In this document: positions 1 to 6,183 of the stretch, piece after piece
Layout of the letters: every line of letters begins with the position of its first letter
Numbering within the stretch: the stretch's first letter is position 1
Origin: Acidobacteriota bacterium
GTDB lineage: Bacteria; Acidobacteriota; Holophagae; Holophagales; Holophagaceae
Assembly (NCBI GenBank): GCA_021778785.1
Contig: JAJYBX010000049.1
Span: forward strand, 1 to 9,078
Reading direction: 5' to 3'
DNA length: 9,078 nucleotides
Notes under the pieces: model-generated
Told to the model about the DNA's origin: nothing
Database searches by the model: none
What the model saw: the letters and a program-made list of their open reading frames with translations, nothing else
Translations under genes and position numbers: made by a program

Positions 1-1
1 G

Positions 2-469
2 CTCGTCTGCACCGAGGCCCTGCACGACTGGGCCCTGGACCTGGGCCTGGACCGGATCCTGACCGCCACCGGTCGGGCCGCCCTGGGGCCCAAGCCCCTG
101 GCGGACGCCGTGGAGGCCCTGCTGGCAGCGGTGTTCCTGGATGCCCAGGCCGCCGGCGCCGACGGCGCGGCCCGCGTGCAGGCCCTCGTCGAGGCGCGGC
201 ACCTGGCGGCGATCCGGAGCGCGGATTCCGGGCTCTGGGCCCGAAGGGACGCGAAGACCACCCTCCAGGAAACCACGGCCCGCCTGGGCCTCCCGGCGCC
301 ATCCTACAACCTGCTCGGGCAGTCCGGCCCCGATCATGCGCCACGATTCTCCGTGCGGGTCGCCACCGGCCCCCACTCGGCGGAGGCGGTGGGGGCGACG
401 CGCAAGAAGGCGGAGACCGAGGCCGCCCGGAAGCTGCTCGACCTCCTGGGATCCCGCCCACCGGCGTGA
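2..469 (+). CDS. rnc: Ribonuclease III, C-terminal part (5' end outside window)
   Basis: Endonuclease that cuts double-stranded RNA in rRNA and mRNA processing. The reading frame is open from base 2 and gives 155 residues ending at TGA 467-469; about 75 N-terminal residues, including the first signature with the first catalytic Asp/Glu, lie upstream of the window. Visible: the second acidic motif ADAVEALLAAVFLD (fragment residues 34-47), whose Asp35 and Glu38 match the Mg-binding Asp114/Glu117 of E. coli RNase III; the linker DAKTTLQE, normally DPKTxLQE; then a double-stranded RNA-binding domain with PSYNLLGQSGPDH, FSVRV and the terminal helix motif ATRKKAETEAARKLL. The GTG at 110 lies inside the catalytic domain and is not the start. 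The gene is followed at once by a HisA-like gene. The family call is secure. Confidence 0.93.
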   Translation, partial: LVCTEALHDWALDLGLDRILTATGRAALGPKPLADAVEALLAAVFLDAQAAGADGAARVQALVEARHLAAIRSADSGLWARRDAKTTLQETTARLGLPAPSYNLLGQSGPDHAPRFSVRVATGPHSAEAVGATRKKAETEAARKLLDLLGSRPPA

Positions 470-504
470 CACTTGCGTTACACTCGCCCTGCTGGGATGC
501 CCGC

Positions 505-1218
505 TTGAAGATCTACCCCACCCTCAACCTCCAACACGGACTCGTGGTCCCCGCCGGGCAGGCGGGGCCGATTGCCGTCGCCCCCCTCGAACTGGTCGCC
601 TGGATGCTGGACGAAGGGGCCTGCCGCCTGGCCCTGGTGGATGTGGATGCGGCGCATGGCACCGGCAACAACCGTGAGCTGATCGCGCAGATCCTCAAGA
701 TCTGCCGCGCCCAGGGGCGGAAGGTCTGCGTCCAGGTGGCGGGCGGCGTGCGCAGCTCGGACCAGGCGCAGTTCTTCATCGACCACGGCGCGACCTGGCT
801 GGTCGTGGGCACGATCCTCCACAAGTCTCCGATGGTGGTCGAGCAGCTGGTGGCGCGGTTCCAGTCCCACCTGACGGCCGGCGTGGATGCGCGGGGCGGC
901 CGGGTCCACCGTTCCGGCTGGGTGGACGCCACGGGCCTCAGCGCCGTGGAGGTGGCCACCCGGGCCCGCGACTACGGATTCAAGCGGCTGCTCTTCGTGG
1001 ACATCCCGGACGAGGTGGATGCCGAGCCCGATTTCGAGACGGCCCACACCCTGAGCGCGGTCTCCGGCCTGCCCCTCATCATGGGCGGCAGCATCACCCG
1101 TCCGGAGCACCTCGATCGCCTGCGCGCGCAGCAGGGCCTGAAGGGCGCCCTGGTGGATGCCCTGCTCTTCCGGGGCAACGCGCGCCTCATGGCCTTCCTC
1201 CAGACCGCCTGCGCCTAG
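505..1218 (+). CDS. HisA/HisF-family TIM barrel protein, divergent at the active site
   Basis: Resembles HisA (phosphoribosyl-formimino-AICAR-phosphate isomerase of histidine synthesis). Numbering from TTG 505 gives 237 residues, close to normal HisA length, and the first strand MKIYPTLNL aligns with the HisA start (xxPAIDL). Kept: VDVDAAHGTGNN (45-56), phosphate-binding AGGVRS (79-84), VGT (101-103), VDARGGRV and GW (127-139) with Asp128 equal to the second catalytic Asp. Changed: the first catalytic Asp is Asn8, the DGT motif after strand 6 reads PDEVDAE (168-174), and the last glycine motif is MGGSIT. No other his gene is nearby, so the HisA reaction is doubtful; a repurposed paralogue is possible. 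An alternative GTG start at 466 overlaps the rnc stop and adds 13 residues; TTG 505 is preferred on family alignment, with a weak GGGA 7 bases upstream. Confidence 0.75.
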   Translation: MKIYPTLNLQHGLVVPAGQAGPIAVAPLELVAWMLDEGACRLALVDVDAAHGTGNNRELIAQILKICRAQGRKVCVQVAGGVRSSDQAQFFIDHGATWLVVGTILHKSPMVVEQLVARFQSHLTAGVDARGGRVHRSGWVDATGLSAVEVATRARDYGFKRLLFVDIPDEVDAEPDFETAHTLSAVSGLPLIMGGSITRPEHLDRLRAQQGLKGALVDALLFRGNARLMAFLQTACA

Positions 1219-1221
1219 GAG
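1216..1221 (+). promoter_or_regulatory. Ribosome binding site of the helical-repeat gene
   Basis: TAGGAG ends 5 bases before GTG 1227. Its first three bases are also the TAG stop of the HisA-like gene, so termination of the upstream gene and initiation of the next occur at the same place. This decides the GTG start at 1227. Confidence 0.6.
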
Positions 1222-1226
1222 CCCGC

Positions 1227-3014
1227 GTGAGGGAACCGACGGAGGCCCCCTTCCTCGCTACCCTCGCGGAACATGACCGGATCCATTTCCGGCACCTGGC
1301 CCTGATCCGTCCCCAGCTCCCCTCGGAGAGCCAGGTGCGCATGCTGGAGGGCCTCGCCCGGTCCCTGGCCGCGCCCCGCCTCCTCACGCTCATGGCGCGC
1401 ACGCCGCACTGGCTGGCCCACTGGCCCATCCTCCTCGGCCTCGCGGAGAACGAGGCCACGCCGGAGCCCATCCGCCGCGACCTCGAGATGGTGGTCTCCC
1501 TCTTCGACCAGATGCGGGAGATGGACCACGCCCCGGCCCAGGAGAAGGACGAGCGGGCGGAGGCCGTGAAGGTCCTCTACCAGCAGCTCAGCCCCGCCCT
1601 GAAGCCCGTCGCCAAGCTCCTCGCCAAGCAGCTGGCCAGGACCGTCTCCGCCACGGGCTCCACCCAGGAACTGCCGCCCCTGCCCTCGGAGGACGACGAC
1701 TGGGAGGCCCTCTCCACGCCGCCCGCCGCCTCTGCGGAGACTCCCGGCGGCGTGGGGCTCCACCGGGAGGACCGGCTCGCCCGCGCCCGGGAGACGGCCC
1801 AACCCGAGGAGCTCCTCGCCTTCCTCGCGGATGCGGATCCGGAGGTCCGCCAGGCGGGCATGCAGAATCCCCTGGTGTCCGAGGATCTCGTCTGCCGGGC
1901 CCTCGGCCAGTGCAGCGTCTCCGACTTCTTCGACGAGGTCTACGCCGAGGCCCGCTGGTATTTCCGCGAGCCCGTCCGCGCCGGCATCCTGGAGGCCCCT
2001 GGCAGCCCGGCGGAGCTCTCCCGCCGCGTGGCCATCGCCCAGGAGCTGCTGGCCTGCCTGGAGCGGGGCGCCTCCGGGCGCTCCGACCTGCGCCGGATCG
2101 TCAGCCTCTTCACCCAGCTCGAGGAGGGCGAGTACCAGTTCGTCACCTACTGGGCCAAGCGCCAGGCGCCCCACCTCCTGCGCGTGGTGAAGTACTTCTA
2201 CGACCGCCTCCAGCGGCAGCGGTCCGGCGTCTCGGGCTCCCTGCCCGAGCGCGTCGAGGAGGGCCGCTGGGCCTCCCTCGAGGAACGCGTCTTCCTGGCC
2301 ACCCAGGGCACCCAGGAGGACCAGCTCATGCAGGTGCTCAAGGACCCGGACCTGCAGGTGATGGCCCTGGCCCTGGAGAACCCCGCCCTCACCTCGCGGA
2401 TCCTCGCCTCCGCGGTGCCCACCCTGGATCGGGAACGCGCCGAGCGGGTGGCCGCCCACCGCGCCTGGTCCCAGGATCCCCTCGTCGCCGAGGCCCTGAT
2501 CCATCACCCCCACCTGAGCGAGGCCTCGGCCCTCCGGCTCCTCGACGCCCTCCAGGGCGCGAAGCCCTGCATCGAGATCCTGCGCAACCCCCGGCTGCCC
2601 CACCTGGAGGTGAAGCGCCGGGCCCTGGAGACCCTCCGGGGCCTCTACCTCGCCATGGATGTCCCCCAGCGGATCACGGCCCTCCGGGCCTCCGGAGGGG
2701 AACTCATGCGGCACCTGCCCCAGGAGGTGCTGCAGGACGAGGAGACCCTCCGTCAGATGGTGGCCGACCGCCAGCTGGATCCCGGCATCCTGCTCCGCCT
2801 CACCCGCAACAAGCTCACGCCCCGGTCCGTCCTGGAGCTGATCGCCGGCCACCCGGTGCTCATGGCCCACGCGCCGATCATGTCCGAACTCCTCCTCAAC
2901 CCGAAGACACCGCGAGAGGCCTCCGTGCGGATCTGGGGCCTGCTCTCCGAGGTGGAGCAGCAGCAGCTCCTGCGCAGCCCCCACCTCCCCGCAGCCCTGA
3001 GGCACCTGGCGTAA
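1227..3014 (+). CDS. Large alpha-helical repeat protein (HEAT/LRV-like solenoid), function unknown
   Basis: 595 residues, starting at GTG 1227 behind a good TAGGAG site. It has no signal peptide or membrane segment, so it is probably cytoplasmic. Residues 1-140 are helical (Leu/Ala/Arg/Glu-rich); 142-180 form a Pro/Ser/Asp-rich linker with an acidic EDDDWE patch; from about 185 to the end come degenerate helical repeats. The repeats share a pattern of an Asn-Pro or His-Pro turn followed by a short helix: NP at 214-215, 385-386, 454-455 and 558-559, HP at 427-428 and 542-543. This recalls leucine-rich-repeat-variant or HEAT solenoids, which bind proteins. Residues 290-330 are richer in aromatics (YQFVTYW, VKYFYDRL) and break the repeat pattern. 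No catalytic motif is visible. It lies between the HisA-like gene (8-base gap) and a lipoprotein gene (42-base gap). The gene is real by codon bias; its role is not recognised. Confidence 0.8.
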   Translation: MREPTEAPFLATLAEHDRIHFRHLALIRPQLPSESQVRMLEGLARSLAAPRLLTLMARTPHWLAHWPILLGLAENEATPEPIRRDLEMVVSLFDQMREMDHAPAQEKDERAEAVKVLYQQLSPALKPVAKLLAKQLARTVSATGSTQELPPLPSEDDDWEALSTPPAASAETPGGVGLHREDRLARARETAQPEELLAFLADADPEVRQAGMQNPLVSEDLVCRALGQCSVSDFFDEVYAEARWYFREPVRAGILEAPGSPAELSRRVAIAQELLACLERGASGRSDLRRIVSLFTQLEEGEYQFVTYWAKRQAPHLLRVVKYFYDRLQRQRSGVSGSLPERVEEGRWASLEERVFLATQGTQEDQLMQVLKDPDLQVMALALENPALTSRILASAVPTLDRERAERVAAHRAWSQDPLVAEALIHHPHLSEASALRLLDALQGAKPCIEILRNPRLPHLEVKRRALETLRGLYLAMDVPQRITALRASGGELMRHLPQEVLQDEETLRQMVADRQLDPGILLRLTRNKLTPRSVLELIAGHPVLMAHAPIMSELLLNPKTPREASVRIWGLLSEVEQQQLLRSPHLPAALRHLA

Positions 3015-3046
3015 ACGCCCGCCACGCCGATCCGTAGCCCAGCCAC

Positions 3047-3051
3047 AGGAG
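3047..3051 (+). promoter_or_regulatory. Ribosome binding site of the lipoprotein gene
   Basis: AGGAG lies 5 bases before ATG 3057, in the 42-base gap after the helical-repeat gene. It is the clearest Shine-Dalgarno in the window and precedes the first gene of the ATGA-coupled cluster, so translation of that cluster probably begins here. No convincing promoter or terminator was seen in the gap. Confidence 0.65.
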
Positions 3052-3056
3052 CCCCC

Positions 3057-4073
3057 ATGCGACGCCCGGCCCCCATCCTGATCGCCGCCGTGGCGGGCCT
3101 GGGGTCCCTCTTCCTCCTGCCCTCCTGCAAGCCACGCCCGCGCATCCCGGGCTGGGTCCAGTCCGCCCCCGCGGACAGCCTGGCTGCCTTCTCCGGCGAG
3201 GCAGGCTGGGTGATCTCCCACAAGGAGGTCCAGTCGCTCCTGGCCCAGGAGCCCCTGGCGGAGCAGGCCCTGGATCTCTTCCTGCAGAAGGCCCGGATCA
3301 ATCCGAAGACGGAAACCGGGCGCCTGACCTTCCACGTCATCGGTCTGCCGCAGAAAGGCGAGACCGGCCTGGAGAAGGGCCTCGGCCACGTCCTGATCCA
3401 GCTGGACCAGTTCAAGGATCCCAAGTCCCTGGTGGCCGCCCTGACCGAGTCCTTCCCCCAGGAGGGGCACCTGCGCCTCGCGGGCCGGGACTGGCCCCTC
3501 TACGTGATCCTCGACGTCGAGACCGGAACCGTGAAGGCCCATCTCCGCGCCGCCAGCGACGAGCAGGGCCAGATCTGGATCGGTGACCTGCCCGCCCTCG
3601 AACGCCTCGCCTCCCGGGAGAGCCTGGCCTCCCGGCCCGGCGTGGCCGCCGCCGCGGAATGGATCAACCCCCGGGCCCCCTTCCAGGGCTACCTGCAGCC
3701 CGAGGCCCTGCTGGGCGGGTTGCGCAAGGAGCTGCCGGACAGCGGCACCCTCCGCGATCTGCCGACGGGCGTCCAGGCCCTCTTCTGGAGCGTGACTCCG
3801 GGAACCGGCCCGGACCAACCCACGCGCTTCGAGCTGTCCCTGGCCGGAAGTCCCGAAGGCATCACGCAGGTCACGCCCTGGCTCCAGCGCCTCGTGGCGG
3901 CCATGAGCGCCGTCCAGACGGCGCCCGGCGCCTCCCCCCCGGAGCTCCTCCAGGAGAAGAAGCGCGTGGGACTCCGGGCCTCCCTGACGGATGCCCAGCT
4001 CAAGTTCATCATGGAGAAGCTGGGGCAGCCTGGCCTCACCTTCGGCCCCCTCTCCGGCCCGCCCAAGGCATGA
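3057..4073 (+). CDS. Predicted secreted lipoprotein, function unknown
   Basis: 338 residues. The N-terminus is a typical lipoprotein signal: two arginines at 2-3, a hydrophobic stretch from about 7 to 20, and lipobox LPSC with Cys24 as the predicted lipidated residue. Position +2 is Lys, not Asp, so by the E. coli rule it would go to the outer membrane; whether that rule holds here is unknown. The mature part looks globular, with alternating strand and helix (FHVIGL, HVLIQLDQF, WPLYVILDV, QIWIGDLPALERL, ALFWSVTP, RFELSLAGSP). The pattern of short strands plus 'SLVAAL' and 'ALERLAS' helices faintly recalls DUF3352-type envelope proteins, but this is only an impression. No catalytic motif is seen. 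The ATG is fixed by an AGGAG at 3047. The stop overlaps the sigma factor start (ATGA 4070-4073), which suggests co-translation and a possible envelope role linked to the sigma factor. Confidence 0.82.
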   Translation: MRRPAPILIAAVAGLGSLFLLPSCKPRPRIPGWVQSAPADSLAAFSGEAGWVISHKEVQSLLAQEPLAEQALDLFLQKARINPKTETGRLTFHVIGLPQKGETGLEKGLGHVLIQLDQFKDPKSLVAALTESFPQEGHLRLAGRDWPLYVILDVETGTVKAHLRAASDEQGQIWIGDLPALERLASRESLASRPGVAAAAEWINPRAPFQGYLQPEALLGGLRKELPDSGTLRDLPTGVQALFWSVTPGTGPDQPTRFELSLAGSPEGITQVTPWLQRLVAAMSAVQTAPGASPPELLQEKKRVGLRASLTDAQLKFIMEKLGQPGLTFGPLSGPPKA

Positions 4074-4666
4074 GCCCCTCCCCGGCTTCGTCCGCCCCCC
4101 TGCCCGGGGGGACGCCCCCGCCCGAGGGGGAGACGCCCGAATACTGGATGGCCCGGCTGAAGGCCGGCCACGAGGAGGCCCTGGCCCACCTCATGGCCCG
4201 GTTCGAGCGGCCCATCTGCGCCTTCCTGCACCGCCGGCTGCAGGGGGAGGCCGGGGTCGTCCAGGAACTGGCCCAGGAGGTCTTCCTCAAGTGCCTCCAG
4301 CATTGCCAGCGTTTCGAGGAGGGCCGGCCGGTGGCCGCCTGGCTTTTCACCCTGGCGGCTAATGCGGCGACCGACCATCTGCGTAGAAGAGGTCGGGAGG
4401 TACCCCCTCCCGAGACCTTTGACGCTCCGGACCCCCACCAGGCTTCACCTTGGGAATCCGTGGACCAAAGCCGGCGACTGCAGGCCCTTCGTGGTGCCCT
4501 GGAGGGGCTGACCCCGCGCCAGCGGGCCATGGTCCTCGCCTACTACGTCCACGAGCATCCCGTGAAGCGCATCGCCCTGGATCTGGGCTGTGCCGAAGGC
4601 ACGGTGAAAGCCACCCTGTTCCAGAGCCTCCAGAAGCTCCGCAAGTCCCTTGGATCCCTGCCATGA
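4070..4666 (+). CDS. RNA polymerase sigma factor, sigma-70 family, ECF type
   Basis: 198 residues with the two-domain layout of ECF sigma factors. Region 2 (about 42-110) holds ELAQEVFLKCLQH (66-78, the core-binding DLVQEVF motif) and WLFTLAANAATDHLRRR (91-107, equal to the -10 recognition WLxxIAxNxxxDxxRR). A Pro-rich linker spans 111-135. Region 4 (about 138-192) has GLTPRQRAMVLAYYV and an HTH with IALDLGCAEGTVKATLFQSLQKLRK for -35 binding. The Pro/Ser-rich first 20 residues are an extension. The ATG at 4070 overlaps the lipoprotein stop (ATGA), and its own stop overlaps the next start (ATGA 4663-4666). The frame stays open upstream to 3659, but that stretch is a shadow of the lipoprotein gene. 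Codons between about 4345 and 4500 end in A or T far more often than in neighbouring genes. Target promoters are unknown; ECF factors often control their own operon. Confidence 0.92.
   Translation: MSPSPASSAPLPGGTPPPEGETPEYWMARLKAGHEEALAHLMARFERPICAFLHRRLQGEAGVVQELAQEVFLKCLQHCQRFEEGRPVAAWLFTLAANAATDHLRRRGREVPPPETFDAPDPHQASPWESVDQSRRLQALRGALEGLTPRQRAMVLAYYVHEHPVKRIALDLGCAEGTVKATLFQSLQKLRKSLGSLP
4390..4418 (+). repeat. Imperfect inverted repeat (hairpin) inside the sigma factor gene
   Basis: The 7-base stem CGGGAGG (4394-4400) and CCTCCCG (4406-4412) closes a 5-base loop. It continues as AGGT (4390-4393) with ACCT (4415-4418) across a 2-base bulge, and a short T run follows (4418-4420). It falls in the linker between sigma regions 2 and 4. 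It could fold in mRNA, but it may be chance in GC-rich DNA. Confidence 0.4.
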
Positions 4667-5337
4667 CCCCCCGCCCCGACCCCAGCCCCCTCGACGACGC
4701 CCGGCGCTTCGAGCTCCTCGAGCGGCCCGAGCTCTGGCCCGAGGATCCCGCCGCCCAGCGGGAGCTGGCCGAGCTGCTGGAGCTGCACCTCGCCCTGGGA
4801 GCCCACGGGGCGGCCCTGGCCCCGGAGCTGGCCGTCCCCGTCCGCCCCTGGTACCGGACCTGGGGCCCCGCCGTCGCCGCGGCCCTGCTCATGGCCGGGA
4901 TCCCCTCCGCCTACATCCTCCAGCACACCCGCCACCTCCGGGCCCTGGCCCAGGACACGGAACGGCTCGAACTGCTGGCCCAGCGCCGCAGCCAGGACCG
5001 GGCCTGGATCGCCTTCTTCCAGCAGAGCAGCACCCTCCTCCAGGACTTCGAGCAGAACCCCACCCTCTGCCGGAAGGGGGAGGAGGACCGGCACATGGAG
5101 CGCGAGATGGCCCTCGCCCTCCTGGAAGCCAGCCACCAGCTCGCGGCCCAGGGCGCGCCCACGCGGGAGGCCGAGGCCACCCGGGCCAGGCTCCACGCCT
5201 GGCTCTCCGAGCTGGCCCTTGAAGACAGCTGCCTGAGCACCGAGCGCGCCGAACAGCTCCGGAAGTGGGCCTCCGCCCACAACCTCGAGGGGCAGGCCGT
5301 CCGCATGGAGCGCCACCTCAAGGGCGGCGGCGCATGA
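4663..5337 (+). CDS. Single-pass membrane protein, candidate anti-sigma factor
   Basis: 224 residues. Residues 1-66 are acidic and helical (LLERPELW, a Leu/Glu-rich helix at 33-45) and would be cytoplasmic. One membrane helix spans about 67-86 (WGPAVAAALLMAGIPSAYIL). Residues 87-224 would be periplasmic, mostly helix and probably partly coiled coil (HLRALAQDTERLELLAQRR), with two cysteines at 136 and 190. The layout and its place directly after an ECF sigma gene, with an ATGA overlap, are those of a membrane-bound anti-sigma factor that holds the sigma factor until an envelope signal arrives. The HxxxCxxC zinc motif of the common ZAS anti-sigma class is absent, and I recognise no other anti-sigma family, so the role rests on context. 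The ATG at 4663 is chosen because the upstream part of the frame (from 4450) lies inside the sigma gene. The stop overlaps the next start. Confidence 0.8.
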   Translation: MTPRPDPSPLDDARRFELLERPELWPEDPAAQRELAELLELHLALGAHGAALAPELAVPVRPWYRTWGPAVAAALLMAGIPSAYILQHTRHLRALAQDTERLELLAQRRSQDRAWIAFFQQSSTLLQDFEQNPTLCRKGEEDRHMEREMALALLEASHQLAAQGAPTREAEATRARLHAWLSELALEDSCLSTERAEQLRKWASAHNLEGQAVRMERHLKGGGA

Positions 5338-6149
5338 GCCTGCGTTCGCTGGTGATCCTGCCCGTCCTGCTGGCCCCGGCCCCGGCGGACCCGGCCCTGC
5401 TGGCCACGGCGCCCGAGGGCCCCGCCGAGGTCCTCTTCCGTCGGGCCCGCGATCTGCGCTATGCCCAGCGCTGGTTCGAGGCGGCCCAGGCCTACCGGCA
5501 GCTCCTCCATGACTTCCCCGATTCCTCCCGCGCAGCGGACGCCCGGTATTGGCTGGCCTCCAGCCTGGAGCAGGACCAGCGGTGGGACGAGGCCGCCGCG
5601 GCCTATTCGGACTTCCTCCAGCGGGATCCCGACCAGCGGCTCCTGGGCAAGGAGGCCAGGCTGAACCGCGTCCGCTGCTGGGGCATCCGGCAATGGGACA
5701 GCGCCGCCGCCCAGGCGGGCCTGGTGGAGGCCCTCTCGGATTCCCTCCCCGACGTCCGGGTCGCGGCCGCCCTCCAATTGGCGCGGCGCCGGGATCTCCG
5801 GGCCGTGCCGGTGCTCCAGGCCGGCCTCGAGGCCGACGCCAGCTCGGAGCCCTGCCGGCTCGCCCTCCTGTCCATGGGGGTCGAGCCCAAGGCCGCGGGT
5901 CCCGTGCAGGGCCGCTTCCTGGTGGTCCACATCCGCCAGAAGGGCCAGAGGGATGTGGTCACCATCCGCGTGGCCCTCGTCCTGGCCCGGGCCGTGGGCG
6001 GCTACCTCTCGGACGCCCAGCTGAAGGAGGCCCACGCCAAGGGCATCCACATGGACCGCCTCATGGACCAGGCCCTCACGGCGCCGACGGGAACGGAGCT
6101 GTTCAGCCTTGACGACGGGAAGAGCCGGGTGACCGTGACGGTCGAATAG
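5334..6149 (+). CDS. Exported TPR/HEAT-repeat protein with a DUF4097-associated-like C-terminal domain
   Basis: 271 residues. Residues 1-18 look like a signal peptide (MSLRSLVILPVLLAPAPA), with cleavage likely near Ala16-Ala18. Two tetratricopeptide-like repeats follow, about 32-64 (FRRARDLRYAQRWFEAAQAY) and 69-100 (ARYWLASSLEQDQRWDEAAAAY), similar to the repeats of YbgF/CpoB and BamD. Next comes one HEAT-like repeat at about 138-165 (LPDVRVAAALQLARRRD). The C-terminus (193-271) has the pattern of a short strand, VTIRVALVLARAV, a KGIHMDRLMDQ helix and a final SLDDGKSRVTVTVE strand. This resembles the small domain often found at the end of DUF4097/YvlB-type proteins, which in turn are often encoded beside anti-sigma genes; that match is from memory. 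The ATG overlaps the stop of the membrane protein gene (ATGA 5334-5337), with AGGG 9 bases upstream. It is probably periplasmic and may assist or sense with the sigma/anti-sigma pair. Confidence 0.8.
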   Translation: MSLRSLVILPVLLAPAPADPALLATAPEGPAEVLFRRARDLRYAQRWFEAAQAYRQLLHDFPDSSRAADARYWLASSLEQDQRWDEAAAAYSDFLQRDPDQRLLGKEARLNRVRCWGIRQWDSAAAQAGLVEALSDSLPDVRVAAALQLARRRDLRAVPVLQAGLEADASSEPCRLALLSMGVEPKAAGPVQGRFLVVHIRQKGQRDVVTIRVALVLARAVGGYLSDAQLKEAHAKGIHMDRLMDQALTAPTGTELFSLDDGKSRVTVTVE

Positions 6150-6164
6150 GCCTGTTCAGATAAG
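6135..6164 (+). promoter_or_regulatory. Possible weak sigma-70-type promoter before msbA
   Basis: GTGACG (6135-6140, 4 of 6 to TTGACA) and GATAAG (6159-6164, 4 of 6 to TATAAT) are separated by 18 bases. The -10 lies 20 bases before the TTG start, and this gap holds one of the few AT-richer stretches in the window. The match is weak and could be chance; read-through from the sigma operon is the alternative. Confidence 0.22.
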
Positions 6165-6183
6165 CTGATGGGTCGAGGCCCGC

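Noticed and set aside
473..484. TTGCGT and TACACT near 473-484 as a promoter for the HisA-like gene
   Set aside because: The two hexamers are adjacent, not 16-18 bases apart, and no -35 match lies at the right distance upstream of TACACT.
466..504. GTG 466 as the start of the HisA-like gene
   Set aside because: Possible by the GTGA overlap with the rnc stop, but it adds 13 residues before the first barrel strand, where HisA proteins normally begin within a few residues. TTG 505 fits better; not fully excluded.
1910..3037. 375-codon + strand frame inside the helical-repeat gene
   Set aside because: The product is almost entirely Pro, Gly, Arg and Ala, typical of a shifted frame in GC-rich DNA.
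1215..3818. 867-codon open frame on the minus strand
   Set aside because: It lies antisense to two well-supported + strand genes. Its product is a low-complexity Gly/Leu/Glu/Gln/His-rich sequence with no domain, as expected when a strongly GC3-biased gene is read in the opposite frame.
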